Assembly: GCA_021396245.1 (NCBI GenBank)
Contig: WNYE01000009.1
Coordinates: 248,001-312,000 of the forward strand
From: Sporothrix humicola
Taxonomy: Eukaryota; Ascomycota; Sordariomycetes; Ophiostomatales; Ophiostomataceae
Direction of reading: 5' to 3'
DNA: 64,000 bases
The notes beneath the pieces were generated by a model that made no database searches, was not told the DNA's origin, and was given only the letters and a program-made list of their open reading frames with translations. Shown piece after piece: positions 1 to 12,146 of the stretch (positions are counted from its first letter, which is position 1; each line of letters opens with the position of its first letter). Made by a program: the position numbers and the translations under genes.

Positions 1-3000
1 GAGGCAAAGGTCCGTTCATTACATCTTTTCGTGTGCCTATTTTCTTTTTTTCTCTCCGAACGCCAAGACCACCGCACCCCCGGTAAATGGTATTTTTTGT
101 GGCATGTAGGTTCGTAAAGGACAGGAGGAGTGAGGACGACGAGGACGACGTACGTTCAGACCTATCTTCCCTTGTCGATGGGGCCACGATGACAACGATG
201 ACGACGACAGCATCAAAATATGAGAATGCAGAGGGCCGGACGGTGCGGGAATAGAGCACGATGCACACGGGACGGGGATAGAGTCTATTTTTGTGAGAGA
301 AGATACAGAGATAAAGGGCGGATGTGATGCCAAACTCCGCTGTAATGTTCCGAGTCCGACGATAACTATAAAGGATAGACAGATACACACAAAAGAGGAT
401 GGGGGAGACAAGAGAAAATACCGCAAACACGGGAAGTAAATAAAAAAGATACAGAGCAAACTCGGTTCTGTCGTGTATGCTGTAGCAACAGTAGAGTGAT
501 AACACGGCGCGGTTTGACGACGGGCTTGGCATCTGGGTGCATACGCACTTTGATATGAGCATAAAGTGGTGTCTGCAGAGCTGATTCCAACAACTTGGAT
601 AATAGATGGCCTGCTCGACCGAGGAGCGAGAATAATAGCGGCAGATGAAAGCACGGAAGGGGGTGTGAACCCTGCATTTTGGTTGCCCGGAAGGAGCAAC
701 ACACATTTGGAGAAAGATGCGAAATTGAAGAACAGAGGCAAAGAAGGAAGGAGTTTGACAATTCTAGTGTGAGGAAAGTACGACTTGTTAATGGTGATTT
801 TGTGGGAAGGTGCGAGCTTCACAGTCTGCATGGGAAGGTACGCTCGTCGTTAAACAAAAAGAGAGACAGGGAAGGAAGGTGCGTCTGGCAGAAGCTGCCC
901 CTATTCCCAAGGTGTTTTCTGCGGTCTGGTCAACAATCCCTTTCCACTCTCCGCATCTTCCATTTCATTTTTGCCCGCCGCTCATCTTATCACAACAGCC
1001 GGTCCGCATCCCACCAAAACTTTCAATTTTTCAAAAATCGGTATGTGACGACATTCTAGTGGTCGAAATCTCGGTTCGCTCAGCCTTGACGGCTTTTACA
1101 AAAGGCAAATCAGGTAAAGTGCCTCGGCTCCAGCTTTTCACCATATTCCTCTCGCATCGTCTCTGCTTAGCTGACCATTCGATATGCTTAATAACATAGA
1201 CTCGAATACATAGAATCGAATACGCCGACCTGTTAATCCTCCTGGCCGTCTCGATACAGCCCACCGGAATATTTCTCGTCTGAACCCGCTGAACTCTTGC
1301 TGTCCGGAAGAACGGGCCTGGGCTTCCAGGCGGAATCTCCCGCCAAGAAAATATCACCAGCAGCGACAAAGCAGAGATGATAGTCTTGATCGTTTTTATA
1401 CCTCTCCGTCTCCTCGCTTAGGGACTATGCACAAAGGCGGCGAAGTCAATGCATTCAACCATTTGCGTTGCCTGTTAGCAATGGGTATGGCACGACCTCG
1501 TTGTCAGGCTCACATACAGTTTCTTATTCAAAACGAGAACCAAGATATGCGTGTCACACTCTCAAAGAAAAGCAGCCAACATATGCATACATGGTGTTCT
1601 ATTTATTGACGTCGCAGCTGGTCCGACTGCCCGGTGGACTGCTCTTCCAGATGCTACGAGAAGTCTTGGCCACGGACCTGAGGCTTGTGTCCTAACATAG
1701 CCTGTTGATTGCAACTAACCTGAAGCATGAAGAACTCTCCGAAAACTCTTGATACTTTCATGATCCTCGAGACATGGCGAGACCTCGCTGAAAAAAAAGC
1801 AGAATTTAGAAATGGGGCGAATGAATCGAGATAAAAAATACCATATGCAAGAAAACAAGAAAAATCGGTCGACCCTCGCGCGGCTGCCCGGGCGAGCAAT
1901 GTCAATATTTTCTGATATAGGCAAAATACCGGTGCTCCTCACCCATCCACTGTTTGGGTCTTGACAAAGATCCTGACCATACAGACGAGGGCCTATTGGA
2001 CATCTCTGAAGGAAGAAAACAGCATAACAAGCCCCCCGGCTGATCCTGTCAGGTACCCGAAATAGGCTCTCCTCAGAGCAGAGACTCAAGACTGAATGGG
2101 TGTGCCTTTGATATGCCCAAGTGGTTTGTCCGGAGGTATCTTTATCATACCCGGCCAGAATGCACTCCTCGTGCCACCTGCCAACTGCCATTCTTCTCAC
2201 ACGCCCCCACCACCCTGGCCATGGCCTCTTCTGTCCCTACTCGTCGGGTTTTCGCGATACCACCCTATCTTCAGACAGCGACTGTGCGTGTTCACTTGTC
2301 ACTCTATCCATTTTGCTCACTGACATCGTTGACACGGCAGACATAATTAATAAAGGTCTCTTCCGGCAAAAGAGGACAGGGATGTCCCCTGTCAACAACG
2401 TGCCTTGTCCGTATCCCGATACCAGACGAACTTATGGCTGAGTACGCACTCACATATCGGCTAGATCAACAGCGTTCGTGGCGATCCTTTTTTTTAAGCT
2501 CGAGCGTCTTGTACCTCGCATGGCATGTCAAGAAAACCTTGCTTGATGCAGGTGTGTATGCTCATATCCCCATCGGACTTTTTTTGCGCTTTGTCTCCCA
2601 CACCACCCATCCTCGCCTCTGTCACTCTCGCCATGTTATACAAGATGTATACCGTACAATCTAGCAGCCGTGTGATTGTGGCTAGACGCGTGTATTTGAT
2701 TTTGTACCTCTTTCGACATTTGCCCTCTTGAAGCTCTGTCCATGTTTCTGGACTCACCTGCCCCCCCTGTCCTTCATTGCCCTTCAGCCTTCTTTGCTTC
2801 CTTCCACTCTTTCCCACAAGGAATCATAAAATGAGCTTGTTTGACAATCTCCGTCGTTTCGTCTTATGTTCTCTCTTAAGAAGCACATTATTTTTTGAAA
2901 GAAGAGGCAAAATTTCCTTTGGCGGTAGCCTTGGTTCCTGGTAACCGCATTTTCATAGCCTGAATACAGGCCAATCTAGGTTCCGCAGATTCAGGCCGGC

Positions 3001-3883
3001 TCTCAATCGTGCCTTCTCTTATCCACCTGCACACTCCTCTCGCAGACTCTTGTTTTCTCCAATAAGGTTTTGGTAGTAAACAAGGAGACCAGCAAGGACA
3101 GACCCATAAACGGCACAATACAGCTACGCGGGTTAAAAAAGGAAACGAAACGAAGCTACACACAAAAAATTAAACGAGATCAGCGTCATCCTCTTTGTCT
3201 TGCTTTATTTTCTCTGTCCTCTCTGCATCTTACTTTATTGCATGTTTATTTCGTTTCCGGCACCGCGAACGGCCCTCCTTCCCTCTTGCCTGTCCCATCT
3301 ACCCGTCCTCGAGCCTTTCTCGCCTGTTGTTTGCCTCCGATGTGGCCAGCCTTCTGCCTTTCAGCCACCAACCTGGCACTATATTGCTTTCTTCCCTAAG
3401 CCCATTTTCTTGGCTCCCAAGATGTATGTCATGGCACGACGGGTTCTTGGATGGGGGAATGCCAATGGATATTGGTATTGACCCGCGGTATGGGAAACAC
3501 ATGGCCCTTTTCCACGCGGTCGACGGTCGATTGCCTCTGCCAATTTTGTGCCCTGCTCCTCTCAATCACTTTTCCCGGACACATATGTTTTTTGCACATG
3601 AGGCCCTTTGTGGAATTATTGTCAAGAGGGACTTGCTTCTTATTTCCCCCGACCGAACATAAAACCAACCCTGCCCCGGACTTTGCTTGCTTGGATCTTG
3701 TCTCTTTCTTTCACTCTCTCTACTGTCTTGTCTCTCCTGAGGTTGTTTGATCCCTGTGTCTTTCGTTTCGTTTTATATATCGATACCCGGTATCTTGTTT
3801 CAACCTATCCATTCGTTTAATTCAACAATCCCAAGACGTAACATCGACGACCGAGTTCGACTCTTTCATACACCACAGACAAC
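1..3883. other. Left-edge intergenic region, no supported gene
   Basis: I see no gene model in this 3.9 kb. All open frames are short or low in complexity, lack recognisable domains, and have no splice chain joining them. The longest open stretch, on the minus strand at about 37-831, reads as an unstructured Ser/Pro/Leu-rich peptide typical of CT-rich non-coding DNA. The last 700 bases are strongly pyrimidine-rich on the plus strand, as expected for the promoter and leader of the secreted-protein gene that starts at 3884. Confidence 0.6.
3774..3780 (+). promoter_or_regulatory. Possible TATA box of the secreted-protein gene
   Basis: A TATATAT string lies about 104 bases before the start codon at 3884, after a long CT-rich tract. 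Its position and context fit a core promoter. No other strong TATA-like string lies closer to the gene. Confidence 0.35.
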
Positions 3884-5233
3884 ATGGTTGGATACGCAAA
3901 GACGCTCTTGGCCGTGGCAGCGACGGTGCTTTCTCTTTCGTCCGGTGTCCTTGCCGACTGCTCGAGTTATGGTGTCGACTACTCAAACGGCGGCGCCTAC
4001 TACATTGACGGCTCGTCCAACCAGTACTTCAGCTTTATCACAATTTTCCAGGGCTGCACTCAAGAGAGCATCAGCCCCATTCTCGTCGATCCGGATAACA
4101 ACCAGTATGCCTGCTCGGCCATCAGCACAACGCCAACTGGTGCTCAGACGACGTCGACTTGGTAAGGCTGTTTTTCGTGCCGGATTATATTTTCATAAGT
4201 GTGTGATGTTTCTGCTAACAAAACCAGCGGTATTCCATTCTCGGCCATGAAGTCGGGCACATGGAAGATTATTGTTTCTGGTGACCAGATCGCTGTGCAG
4301 CGCACCATTACGCTGACTGTCGGCGTGCCCCAGACGTCAACCGTGATTGTGAGTGAAATCAGAAATTCTGTATTTTTTTGACGATAGTTGACTAACTGGA
4401 TATTACAGGCCACGCCGACAATTGTTCTTGGTGTCACCACGACGCCGCGCGCAAAGAGTGAGTTTCGTAACATTTCCATCCCTTTTGGAGCTCGTATTAA
4501 TCTTCGACTACAGCCGTTGTCAACACTGTCGGCCAGACCCAGACCCTCATTCTTGTCCCCCAAACCGTCACTGCCAACTGCAATGGCGGCAGCGGTGCTA
4601 CCCAGACCGTCACGAACATCCAGGCCGGCCGCACGCAGACTATTACGTCCACTGTCACCCGCACTGCCACGGACGGCGTCAAGACGAGCCAATACCAGAC
4701 GACCATGACCACCACTGGCTCGTGCCACTACCCGTCGAGTAAGTTGCTCTCCAACGATCAAGTCAGCTTTGTGCCTTGAGTTATACTGACCCCAATACAG
4801 AGAAGCGCGATGTGGAGAACATCAACAAGGTTATGGCCACGACTGTCACCATCACCGAGACAACTTACACCGTCACGCAGACCCGTGTCTCGACTGCCCC
4901 GGCTGCCACCACGACCGAGGTTGTCTTCAAGACTATCACTGCCACCATCACACCTTCGCCTTCGACTGTCTGCGCCAACGGCGCCAACAGACCCGGCGTC
5001 ACTGTCACGGTTACTCGCGGCGGCAACGGCGGCGTCGTCACGCAGACCGATATTGTGTACCAGACGACGAAGGTGTCCGGCACTGTCTGGGTCGGGTATG
5101 TGAAGAAACCCTTATGCACGGAAACTTTACGGTCCATTGCTAACTATTTTGCAGTCAAACACAGTACACCACGGTCACCAACTCCGCCAGCGCAACGGCC
5201 TGCTGGAGAGCCGGTGGTTGGTACGGCGCCTAG
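3884..5233 (+). CDS. Secreted Thr/Val-rich cell-surface protein, six exons
   Basis: I join exons 3884-4161, 4228-4348, 4409-4457, 4514-4738, 4801-5095 and 5155-5233, all with GT-AG borders, giving 348 residues. Residues 1-24 form a signal peptide (hydrophobic core, cleavage after VLA, then DCSSYG). A Cys-containing N-terminal domain of about 110 residues follows, with the motifs DCSSYGVD, NGGAYYIDGSS and FQGC. The rest is a Thr/Val-rich part full of TVT, TQT and TTT triplets, interrupted by a dibasic KKRD site of the kind cut by Kex2 (near residue 226). The C-terminus ends in CWRAGGWYGA, with no obvious GPI-attachment tail. I recall similar N-terminal domains in uncharacterised secreted fungal glycoproteins, but I know no function. 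The many Thr residues suggest O-glycosylation and a cell-wall or extracellular location (inference). Confidence 0.82.
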
Positions 5234-5970
5234 ATGGCCTCGAAAGAGGCAGGAAGAGTCAACTAGAAGGGCGTGGGAGAAGACGCTTACATGTCTCTCT
5301 TCCCTCTTCTCCTTATTTATCAAAACACCTACTTCTGCTAGTGTCTTTTTTATGTTTACTTTGTTGATATTGACGGAACCGTCAAGAGTCGGTAAAAGAA
5401 GAACTTTTGGGTGGTGGCTTTTTAGTTTAAAAAAGCAGTAATTTAAATATATATGTTTACGGCCGATTTGTCTCTGCTCTTACTTATATTTTTCTCTCTC
5501 GTAAATAATTCAAAGATGATCGTCCATGAAATGACTATGTAAATTAGACTGAAAAATATAGCCCTGTGGTTGAAGAAAAGGGCGAGGACTAAAAAAGCAA
5601 GGCCACAGTAAAAAGAAGAGGCTTGAAGAAAAGTGGAATGTAAAGAAGATGAAAAATGAAGAAAAGAGAATAAAAAAACGCAAAAATCGATGTCAACCAG
5701 AACGCCGGCGTTGAAGACCGTTCACAAAATCAGGGAGTGATGGCGAAAAACGTAAATGATATGGGGAGGGGGGATGAGTGTACAGGGTAGTGTTTTGTGT
5801 GGGAAATGGGGGGTTTTAATGTCGTTTATATGCATGCCGTCCGTCTTTTCGTGCATTTCTTTTTTCGTATAGTTCCCTCATTCCTGTATTTTTTGTTTAG
5901 TTGATTGAGTTTATTCGAGTTCGTTCGTCGCTTCATACTGACATGTCAGGTCGATGCCAAATCAGCCATC
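5234..5970. other. Convergent intergenic region
   Basis: This is the shared 3' flank of the secreted-protein gene and the SHMT gene, which converge here. It is A-rich and G-rich on the plus strand with no coding signal. It presumably holds both 3' untranslated regions and polyadenylation sites. Confidence 0.6.
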
Positions 5971-7817
5971 TTAAGCCTTGGTCGACCACGGCAGCGGGTA
6001 GGTGCTGACCCAGTCGGCAACCTCGCTGCGCAGCTGCAGGATCTCGGGCACGCCGTCACCGTTGCCCAGGTGGTCCAGGAACACCCGCAGACGGCCAACG
6101 CCCTTCTCGCCCTTCTCCTCGGCCTCCTTGCGCGCAGCCTTGTCCACGCGCACAGCAATCGTCACCGCGCGGTCGACAATGTCGGCCACCCGCGCGAAAT
6201 CGTGCTCGCTGAAACCGCGCGTCGTCATGGCAGGAGTGCCCATGCGCAGACCGCCAGGCGTCAGCGCCGACCGGTCACCAGGGACAGTGTTCTTGTTGGC
6301 AGCAACGCCGACGAGCTCCAGAATGCGCTCCACGCGGCCGCCGTCAATGCCCTGCGGCTTCAGATCGGCGAGGACCAGGTGGTTGTCGGTGCCGCCCGAG
6401 ACAAGCGAGTAGCCGAGGCCGCCCTTGTCCTTGGGCTCACCGAGGCGCTTGGCGAGTGCCTGTGCGTTGGCCAGGACCTGCTCCTGGTAGGCGCGGAACT
6501 CGGGGGTCTGGGCCTGCTTGAGGGCGACGGCGAGAGCGGCAATGGTGTGGTTGTGGGGGCCGCCCTGGTGGCCGGGGAAGACGGAGGCGTTGATGGGGTT
6601 CTCGAGGTTGTACTTCTCCTCCTCCTTGGTCTTGGGGTTGACGCGACGGACGCCGCGGCGGAAGAAGATCATGGCGCCGCGGGGGCCGCGCAGAGACTTG
6701 TGGGAGGTGGTGGTGACAATGTCGGCGTAGCCAAAGGGGCTCGGGATGGATTTGGAGGCGAGCATGCCCGACAGATGGGCGACGTCGGCCAGCAGGTAGG
6801 CGTTGATCTTGTCGCAGACCTCGCGCATGCGCTTGTAGTCGATGAAGCGGCTGTAGGCGCTGGCGCCGGCGACGATAATCTTGGGGCGGTAGATGAGGGC
6901 CATCTCCTCCATCTTGTCGTAGTCAATGTAGCCGGTGGACTCGTCGAGGCGGTAGGGCACGGTCTCAAAGTATTTCGAGATGAAGGAGATCTTCTTGGTC
7001 GGGGTCTGGTAGCCGTGGGACAGATGGCCGCCGTGGGGGAGGTCGAGGCCCATGAGGCGGTCGTGGGTGTTCATGAGGGCGGAGTAGACATAGAGGTTTG
7101 CCGGTGCGCCGGAGAGAGCTGCGTGGTGTTAGTTGGGGACAAGTATATATTTATATCTCCGCATATCGCCATCATAACATACCCTGCACGTTGACACCCC
7201 ACTCCTTATCTGAAAGACCAAAGGTCTCCAGAGCGCGCTGCTGGCATAGCCGCTCGGATTGGTCGATGAACTCGTTGCCGCCGTAGTACCGAGCTCCGGG
7301 GTAGCCCTCGGAGTACTTGTCTGTCTATTGTTAGTTTGTCTTCTTGTTTACTTGCATCTTGCTGCTGTTTGCCCGCTTCGTGAGATGGAGTGCACATACT
7401 CTGCATTGGGCTTCCTAATGCGTCCAGGACGGCCTGGGAGGTGAAGTTCTCGGACGGGATTAGGTTAATGAACTGCTTCTGGCGGAGTTTCTCCTAGAGG
7501 GCTGTTAGATGACACGAATTTGAAGTAAATATGGTAAGGCCAGACTGGTAGCGCACCTTCTCGACAATCTCGTACATGGCTGGGTCGGCCTCTTGGAGGT
7601 GTGCTGCCAGAATCTGCACTTCATGTTAGCTATTTTGTTTGGTATAATCCGTGCCGTAGGATTGAGTATCGCGAACCTTTTGCTGGCTGTCCTGGTTGAG
7701 TGTCGAGACGTTCCGAGAACGAGCAAATGCGGCGGCGGTAACTGGCGAGGACTTGGCCGTCCATGGCCGGGTGGCCCGGGCAGCACGGGCGGTGCTCCGG
7801 AAGAGAGGAAGAGACAT
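5971..7817 (-). CDS. SHM1: Serine hydroxymethyltransferase, mitochondrial form
   Basis: The enzyme interconverts serine and glycine with tetrahydrofolate and 5,10-methylene-tetrahydrofolate, using pyridoxal phosphate. Exons on the minus strand are 7817-7677, 7613-7557, 7493-7400, 7320-7183 and 7118-5971, giving 525 residues, close to the usual length of mitochondrial SHMT. Residues 1-40 are rich in Arg, Ala and Ser with almost no acids, as in a mitochondrial presequence. Recognisable family blocks are LIPSENFTSQAV, KYSEGYPGARYYGG, LSGAPANLYVY, the HGGHLSHGY block, and the cofactor-binding TTTSHKSLRGPRG, where the Schiff-base lysine is about residue 284. Intron 1 follows codon 47 directly after the presequence, so an alternative first exon could in principle make a cytosolic form; none is visible. 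The start was chosen because it yields the targeting peptide joined in frame to the conserved core. Confidence 0.96.
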
Positions 7818-10115
7818 GTCGGCGGCGTGTGGAGGGAGATTGGGTTGTGTCTATCGGAAGAGGCGGGAGGAGGAGACGGGAGAACGGACGAAAGATCGGC
7901 AAGCTATTCAATTGGTAGCTTTGATCTCTGTCAGCGATGCTAATTTTGTGTCGTGAATGCCCTACTGAGAATCTTCTCAAGTCCCAGTAAGCTGTAGACG
8001 TCGTTGACGGGAAACAACGGCGAGGTTATGAGGAGAAGGGAGGGGGGGAGGATAAGAGGTGGTTCGACAATGGGATCGGCTTGCGTGACGATTTGGTGCC
8101 GCGTGCATGGGGATATATCTGGATTTTACTTGGGCTAGCTCCGAGCGGGGGAAGGCACGCAGCGTAACAGATTGGCAGATAACAGGCAGGAGCTACCGTT
8201 ATGAACGACAAAGTACGCACGCCGTTTTACACTAATACAGAAGGCATATTGACACGGCAGGTGCAACAGACAGGACTTGGGAAGGCATCTGCGACTGGCG
8301 CATTGTCAATTCCGCCAGTGGGTGTCAAAGAGGAAGGAGCCAGCGATTAGGGCGTCTTTCATCTGAAAAGACAAAGTCTGGGCCTATGAAAGCTACGAAA
8401 TAGGTCAAAAGAGGTAAAAATGTTAAAAAGGCAGACTATGACACCGGCCAGAGTCGGTGAGGTCACCCCCTCTTTTTCCTTTTCTTCTCCGCCAGCCAGG
8501 ATTCGAGGATTTGACCAAAGGACGCGATAGCGCTTCCCAGCGGTCTTCTGGACGCGGCCGTAGGGCCTTTTGACAGTTTCTTCAGATCACTTTTTGTTCT
8601 TTTTGTTCACTTTTCAACTTTTTGTGGGCAGGGCCCGCTGTGGACAAGGCCCTGTGGACTGCCAGCCATTCTTGCTTATTTGGGCAATTTTGCCTGCTTC
8701 GGAAGAAACGCCAGCCGCCTGCAAACGCCCTATAAGGAAGGAGCCCAGCTCTCCAGAGAGAAAGGAGGATTTTAGGAGGTAAGAATTACCCAACAGCTTC
8801 CCACACGTGACCAGCTCGACACGGCCTACAAAAAAATTTCGTGCCCACCCGAGAATTTTTGTCTTCTTTCCCCTTTTTTCTTCTTCTTTTCTCCCTAACA
8901 ACTAAACTTGGGAGTGATGAGTCTGCTTCGAACCAACGCCAGATCGTTTCCACACGGAGGCAACTTTGTGACTGGGAGCATGCTGAAATGTCTTGGCACT
9001 TTCACCACCTTCGACAGGAACAATATGAAGTATCTGACCCAACGTAAAAGTTGTGAAATCATTTCTTTATCCTCTTAGTTTCTTGGCCTTCTGAGGTCCT
9101 CCATCGTTCTTCTACATATATTGCCTCATCTGCACACTATAAGAGGTTTCCCTTCCATTCTTCTCTCATATCTCGGCGAGTGCCGTTGCTTTCCTTTTCT
9201 TTGTTTGTGCCTGAGCTTCATTGGCAAAGCTTCAATCTCGAAATCGCGTCTTAATTCATATTTTAATCAGGTGTTTCGAGATGCGGTGAACTGGATAGTT
9301 CTGTTCCTTTCTTTTTTTTTCACCTCTCGCAGTACTGCGTGCACATTAACCATTACCCATCGTAGCACTTGGGACACGGTTTGTTTTAAATTGTTTTTAT
9401 TGTATTCACACATTTTTGTATCCGTACCGCTTGCAATACTCCTTGCTTGACCTCACCTCTGCTCGTGATGATGCTGAGCAAGATGGAAGCACAGAACAGG
9501 GAGCACACCCAGAGGGCCCAAAAACCAGATAAAGAAAATAGCAAAGACTCCTGATGCAAGTCCGCCTGTATTTTGGCCTTTTGTCCTCCGTGAAGCGAAA
9601 AGAAAATGACCGTCATGACATAAAAAGCTAGAAAAGCTGGGAAACAACAAAGAGAAAATAGAGACAGTGGAAAGAGATAACAAAACATGAAACATGAGCG
9701 AGAAGAAAAAGAAAAGGCTTGGTATAGAACCGGGCGGCACCGGGAAGAAAAGAGCACACAGAAACGAGGCACACAAAAAACAAAGATTTGATGAAATGTC
9801 CTTTTTTTATTTTTTGATGTTCCGCCCATAACATGGGTGTTTTTGTGTTTGTCCCGGAAAACTCCATTATTTTTGTGGTCTTCGCAAAAAGCATGCAGCC
9901 CTCTTCGCCGTCCGGTCCCGGTGCAGGACTCGTACCCAGTGCCGCCGTCGTTGCTATCGCTGCTGCCGCCTTTTTGTGTAGGGGCAGCTGTAGCCGCAAT
10001 TGCAGTCGACCGCCGCCGTGTATCCGTATCCGTATCCGTATCCGAAATCCGCCGTCGGCGCCCTTCACGTTCACTCTCACTCCGTTTTCGTTTTCACATT
10101 CGTGCCACCACCAGT
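7818..10115. other. Intergenic region between SHMT and eL19
   Basis: This 2.3-kb stretch has no recognised gene. It holds the SHMT promoter and leader on the right side of that gene, and the 3' flank of eL19 up to 10115. A short perfect (CCGTAT)n-type repeat lies at about 10019-10045, just beyond the eL19 stop. A small open frame at 8917-9078 is listed separately. Confidence 0.55.
8917..9078 (+). CDS. Candidate small ORF, 53 residues, unrecognised
   Basis: An ATG follows a long pyrimidine-rich tract and opens a 53-residue frame beginning MSLLRTNARSFPHGG and ending at TAG. The N-terminus is basic with few acids, which could be a mitochondrial targeting sequence, and the residue mix is not low-complexity. 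No domain is recognisable. A GT dinucleotide near the end could start an intron, so this could be a first exon. It could equally be chance. Confidence 0.2.
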   Translation: MSLLRTNARSFPHGGNFVTGSMLKCLGTFTTFDRNNMKYLTQRKSCEIISLSS

Positions 10116-11241
10116 TTACTCCTCGTCCTCGCCCAGAATCGCCTGCCGCTTGGCGTTCTGTCTCTCCAGCTTCCGCTCGCGGGCGGCCTTGGTCTTGGCA
10201 CGCTTGGCGTCCATCTCGTCCTTCAGCTGCTTCTCGCGGGCCTGCTCGGCCTTGGCGCGGTGGATCTAAAAGGGACATGTTAGCATCTTGTGACAAAACG
10301 GCAAGGATGATCAATAGACACAGGGGACAACGTACGTGCTCAACCAGGGCGCGCTTGTGCTTGAAGGTGTTACCCTTGGCCAGGTGGTACAGCTCGTGGT
10401 ACAGGTGCTTGTCGATCTTGCCCGAGGCGCGGTACTTAACTAGTAACCGGCGGAGGACACGCTGGCGGCGCATCCACAGGACCTGCTCGGGCATACGGGC
10501 ATCAGCGGTACCCTTCCGCTTACCGAAGCCACGGTGACGGCCGATGCGGCGGGCCAGGTTCAGCTCACGGGCACGCGACCGCGAGTGCATGGTGGCGGGC
10601 TTGCGGATGATGAGGCCATCGGAAACGAGCTTGCGAATGGTCATGCGGGAGTTGGCGTTGGAGATCTCCGAGACCTCGTTGGGGTCCAGCCAGACCTTGT
10701 TCTTGCCACAGCCCAGAACGGACGAGGCAAGACGCTTCTGAGTACGCAGGTTGACCCTGAAGAAGAATACGTTAGTCTATGCCAACGCAGAGAAAAGATG
10801 TGAAAAATCAATCAGCAGAACAGCAGTTCGACAGTCGACAATGCAAAAGATGGTCGGCGAGCAATTCGGTACGGTCGTTCGTTCAATGTCTCCAGGGTTG
10901 GCATGGGGTGTCGTCCTCTGTGGCAGATCCTGTCAATCCGGTTGCATGTTTCAATCTTTGTCGATTTCCATCCAATTCATCAAAGGTTGTTCCGTGGATG
11001 CCGGTGTCGTCCCATGGCCGGTTCTTTTCGAATGCACACGGTCTGCCCGTCGTCGACTGCTCCTGCGTCTCATCCCCCATCAGGTTGCATCGTTATCTCG
11101 TCGTCGCCCGGACATGGAGAGTCGCCGTTCTGCCGCTCTTTCGGTGCCGCCGTCGAGGCCCAAAACGTCGCCGGGGCCATCAAATGCATCATCGCCATCG
11201 GGCTGTGCTGTTCTGCTAATGATCCAAAGCAAAACTCACAT
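10116..11241 (-). CDS. RPL19: 60S ribosomal protein eL19 (L19)
   Basis: This is a cytosolic large-subunit ribosomal protein. Minus-strand exons are 11241-11240, 10756-10336 and 10265-10116, giving 190 residues, the normal length. The family sequence is clear: VNLRTQKRLASSVLGCGK, WLDPNEVSEISNANSR, RKPATMHSRSRARE, GRHRGFGKRKGTADARMP, then a long basic helix and the C-terminus AILGEDEE. The start codon is split: A and T are in exon 1 and G is the first base of exon 2, separated by a 483-base intron with a strong GTGAGT donor. A long intron at or next to the start codon is common in fungal ribosomal-protein genes. The second intron is 70 bases. Confidence 0.95.
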
Positions 11242-12146
11242 CTTGAATACTGTTCGGAGGTGGTCGTCGGTGCGGTTGTCGATGTCGGATAAGGTTGCTG
11301 AAGTTGAAAAGAGAGAGGATAAAAAAAACACACACAAGCGGGAAAAAACCAATCTCTAGGGGAAAAAAATTGGAAAGCGAGGAGGGGGTGCACACTGGTG
11401 GTAGGACACACTAAATCCGGTTTGAGAGCATAATTCGTGTGGCCGATTGTGTGGGCAGGGAAGGCGCTAGCCCTGATTTGGCTAAAGGAAGGGCAACCCC
11501 AATCGCCCTATCTTTTCACGTGATGCGAAAATTGGTAAGACTGTGCGAGCAGGAGCTCCACACAGTAGACTTTTGCTCTTCAATCATTTTGCAGTTCACC
11601 CCGGCAGTTGGCACTCGCGCTTCTAATTAGTGAATAAAGAGGTGCTCAATACAAAGTACTACAGAGTTACTTGGCAAGAAACTCGAGAATGAGAAAGGTA
11701 GTCATAATGGCTCATATTTGTTGGCCTTGGTGAATACATGTAGGAAGTCCGTCTGTCCCTTCGTCAAAGTAACAAGCGATAGTGGTGAGAAGAGTAAGAG
11801 AAGTGTTAGAAAGAGTGAATGCTCTTTTTCAAGACTCGGGGCTTTCGTGAAATTCTTAAAACTTATTGCTCATACTTTGCTTTTTCGTATGAGAATTTGC
11901 TATGAGAAGGGACGCTGAGCTTAGGGATGCTCTTTCCTTTCTTGGTGTTGGCTGCTGCTGGAATTGCGGCCGCTCATTGGTAGGAATATGACGTAGACTT
12001 CATTCGTGGCAGGAGGGACCTTTTGTTGTTGCCTCACTCAAAGACAGCTCTCAAGCTCCTTCTTCCCCAATAACCGAATCTCATTATTGGCAAGAGCAAG
12101 CGTCTTCCTTTTGACATCCAGAATACCCATAGATTTACTCGCAATC
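11242..12146. other. Divergent promoter region, eL19 and membrane protein
   Basis: The two flanking genes are transcribed away from this 0.9-kb stretch. I see no coding frame worth calling. Given the position it carries both promoters and leaders. Confidence 0.55.

Noticed and set aside
37..831. 264-residue minus-strand frame near the left edge
   Set aside because: Low-complexity Ser/Pro/Leu composition, no domain, no clear promoter. It looks like CT-rich non-coding DNA, although a lineage-specific protein cannot be excluded.
2039..2052. GCTGATCCTGTCAG, similar to the 5' end of 18S rRNA
   Set aside because: The match is limited to about 14 bases and the following sequence does not continue as 18S rRNA.
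5905..7194. 429-residue plus-strand open frame opposite SHMT
   Set aside because: It is the mirror of the SHMT coding exon, kept open by GC-rich codon bias. It has no family resemblance, while the other strand is unambiguous SHMT.
10757..11239. Possible C/D-box snoRNA in the long eL19 intron
   Set aside because: Words like GATGATG and CTGA occur, but spacing and terminal pairing do not fit a C/D snoRNA.
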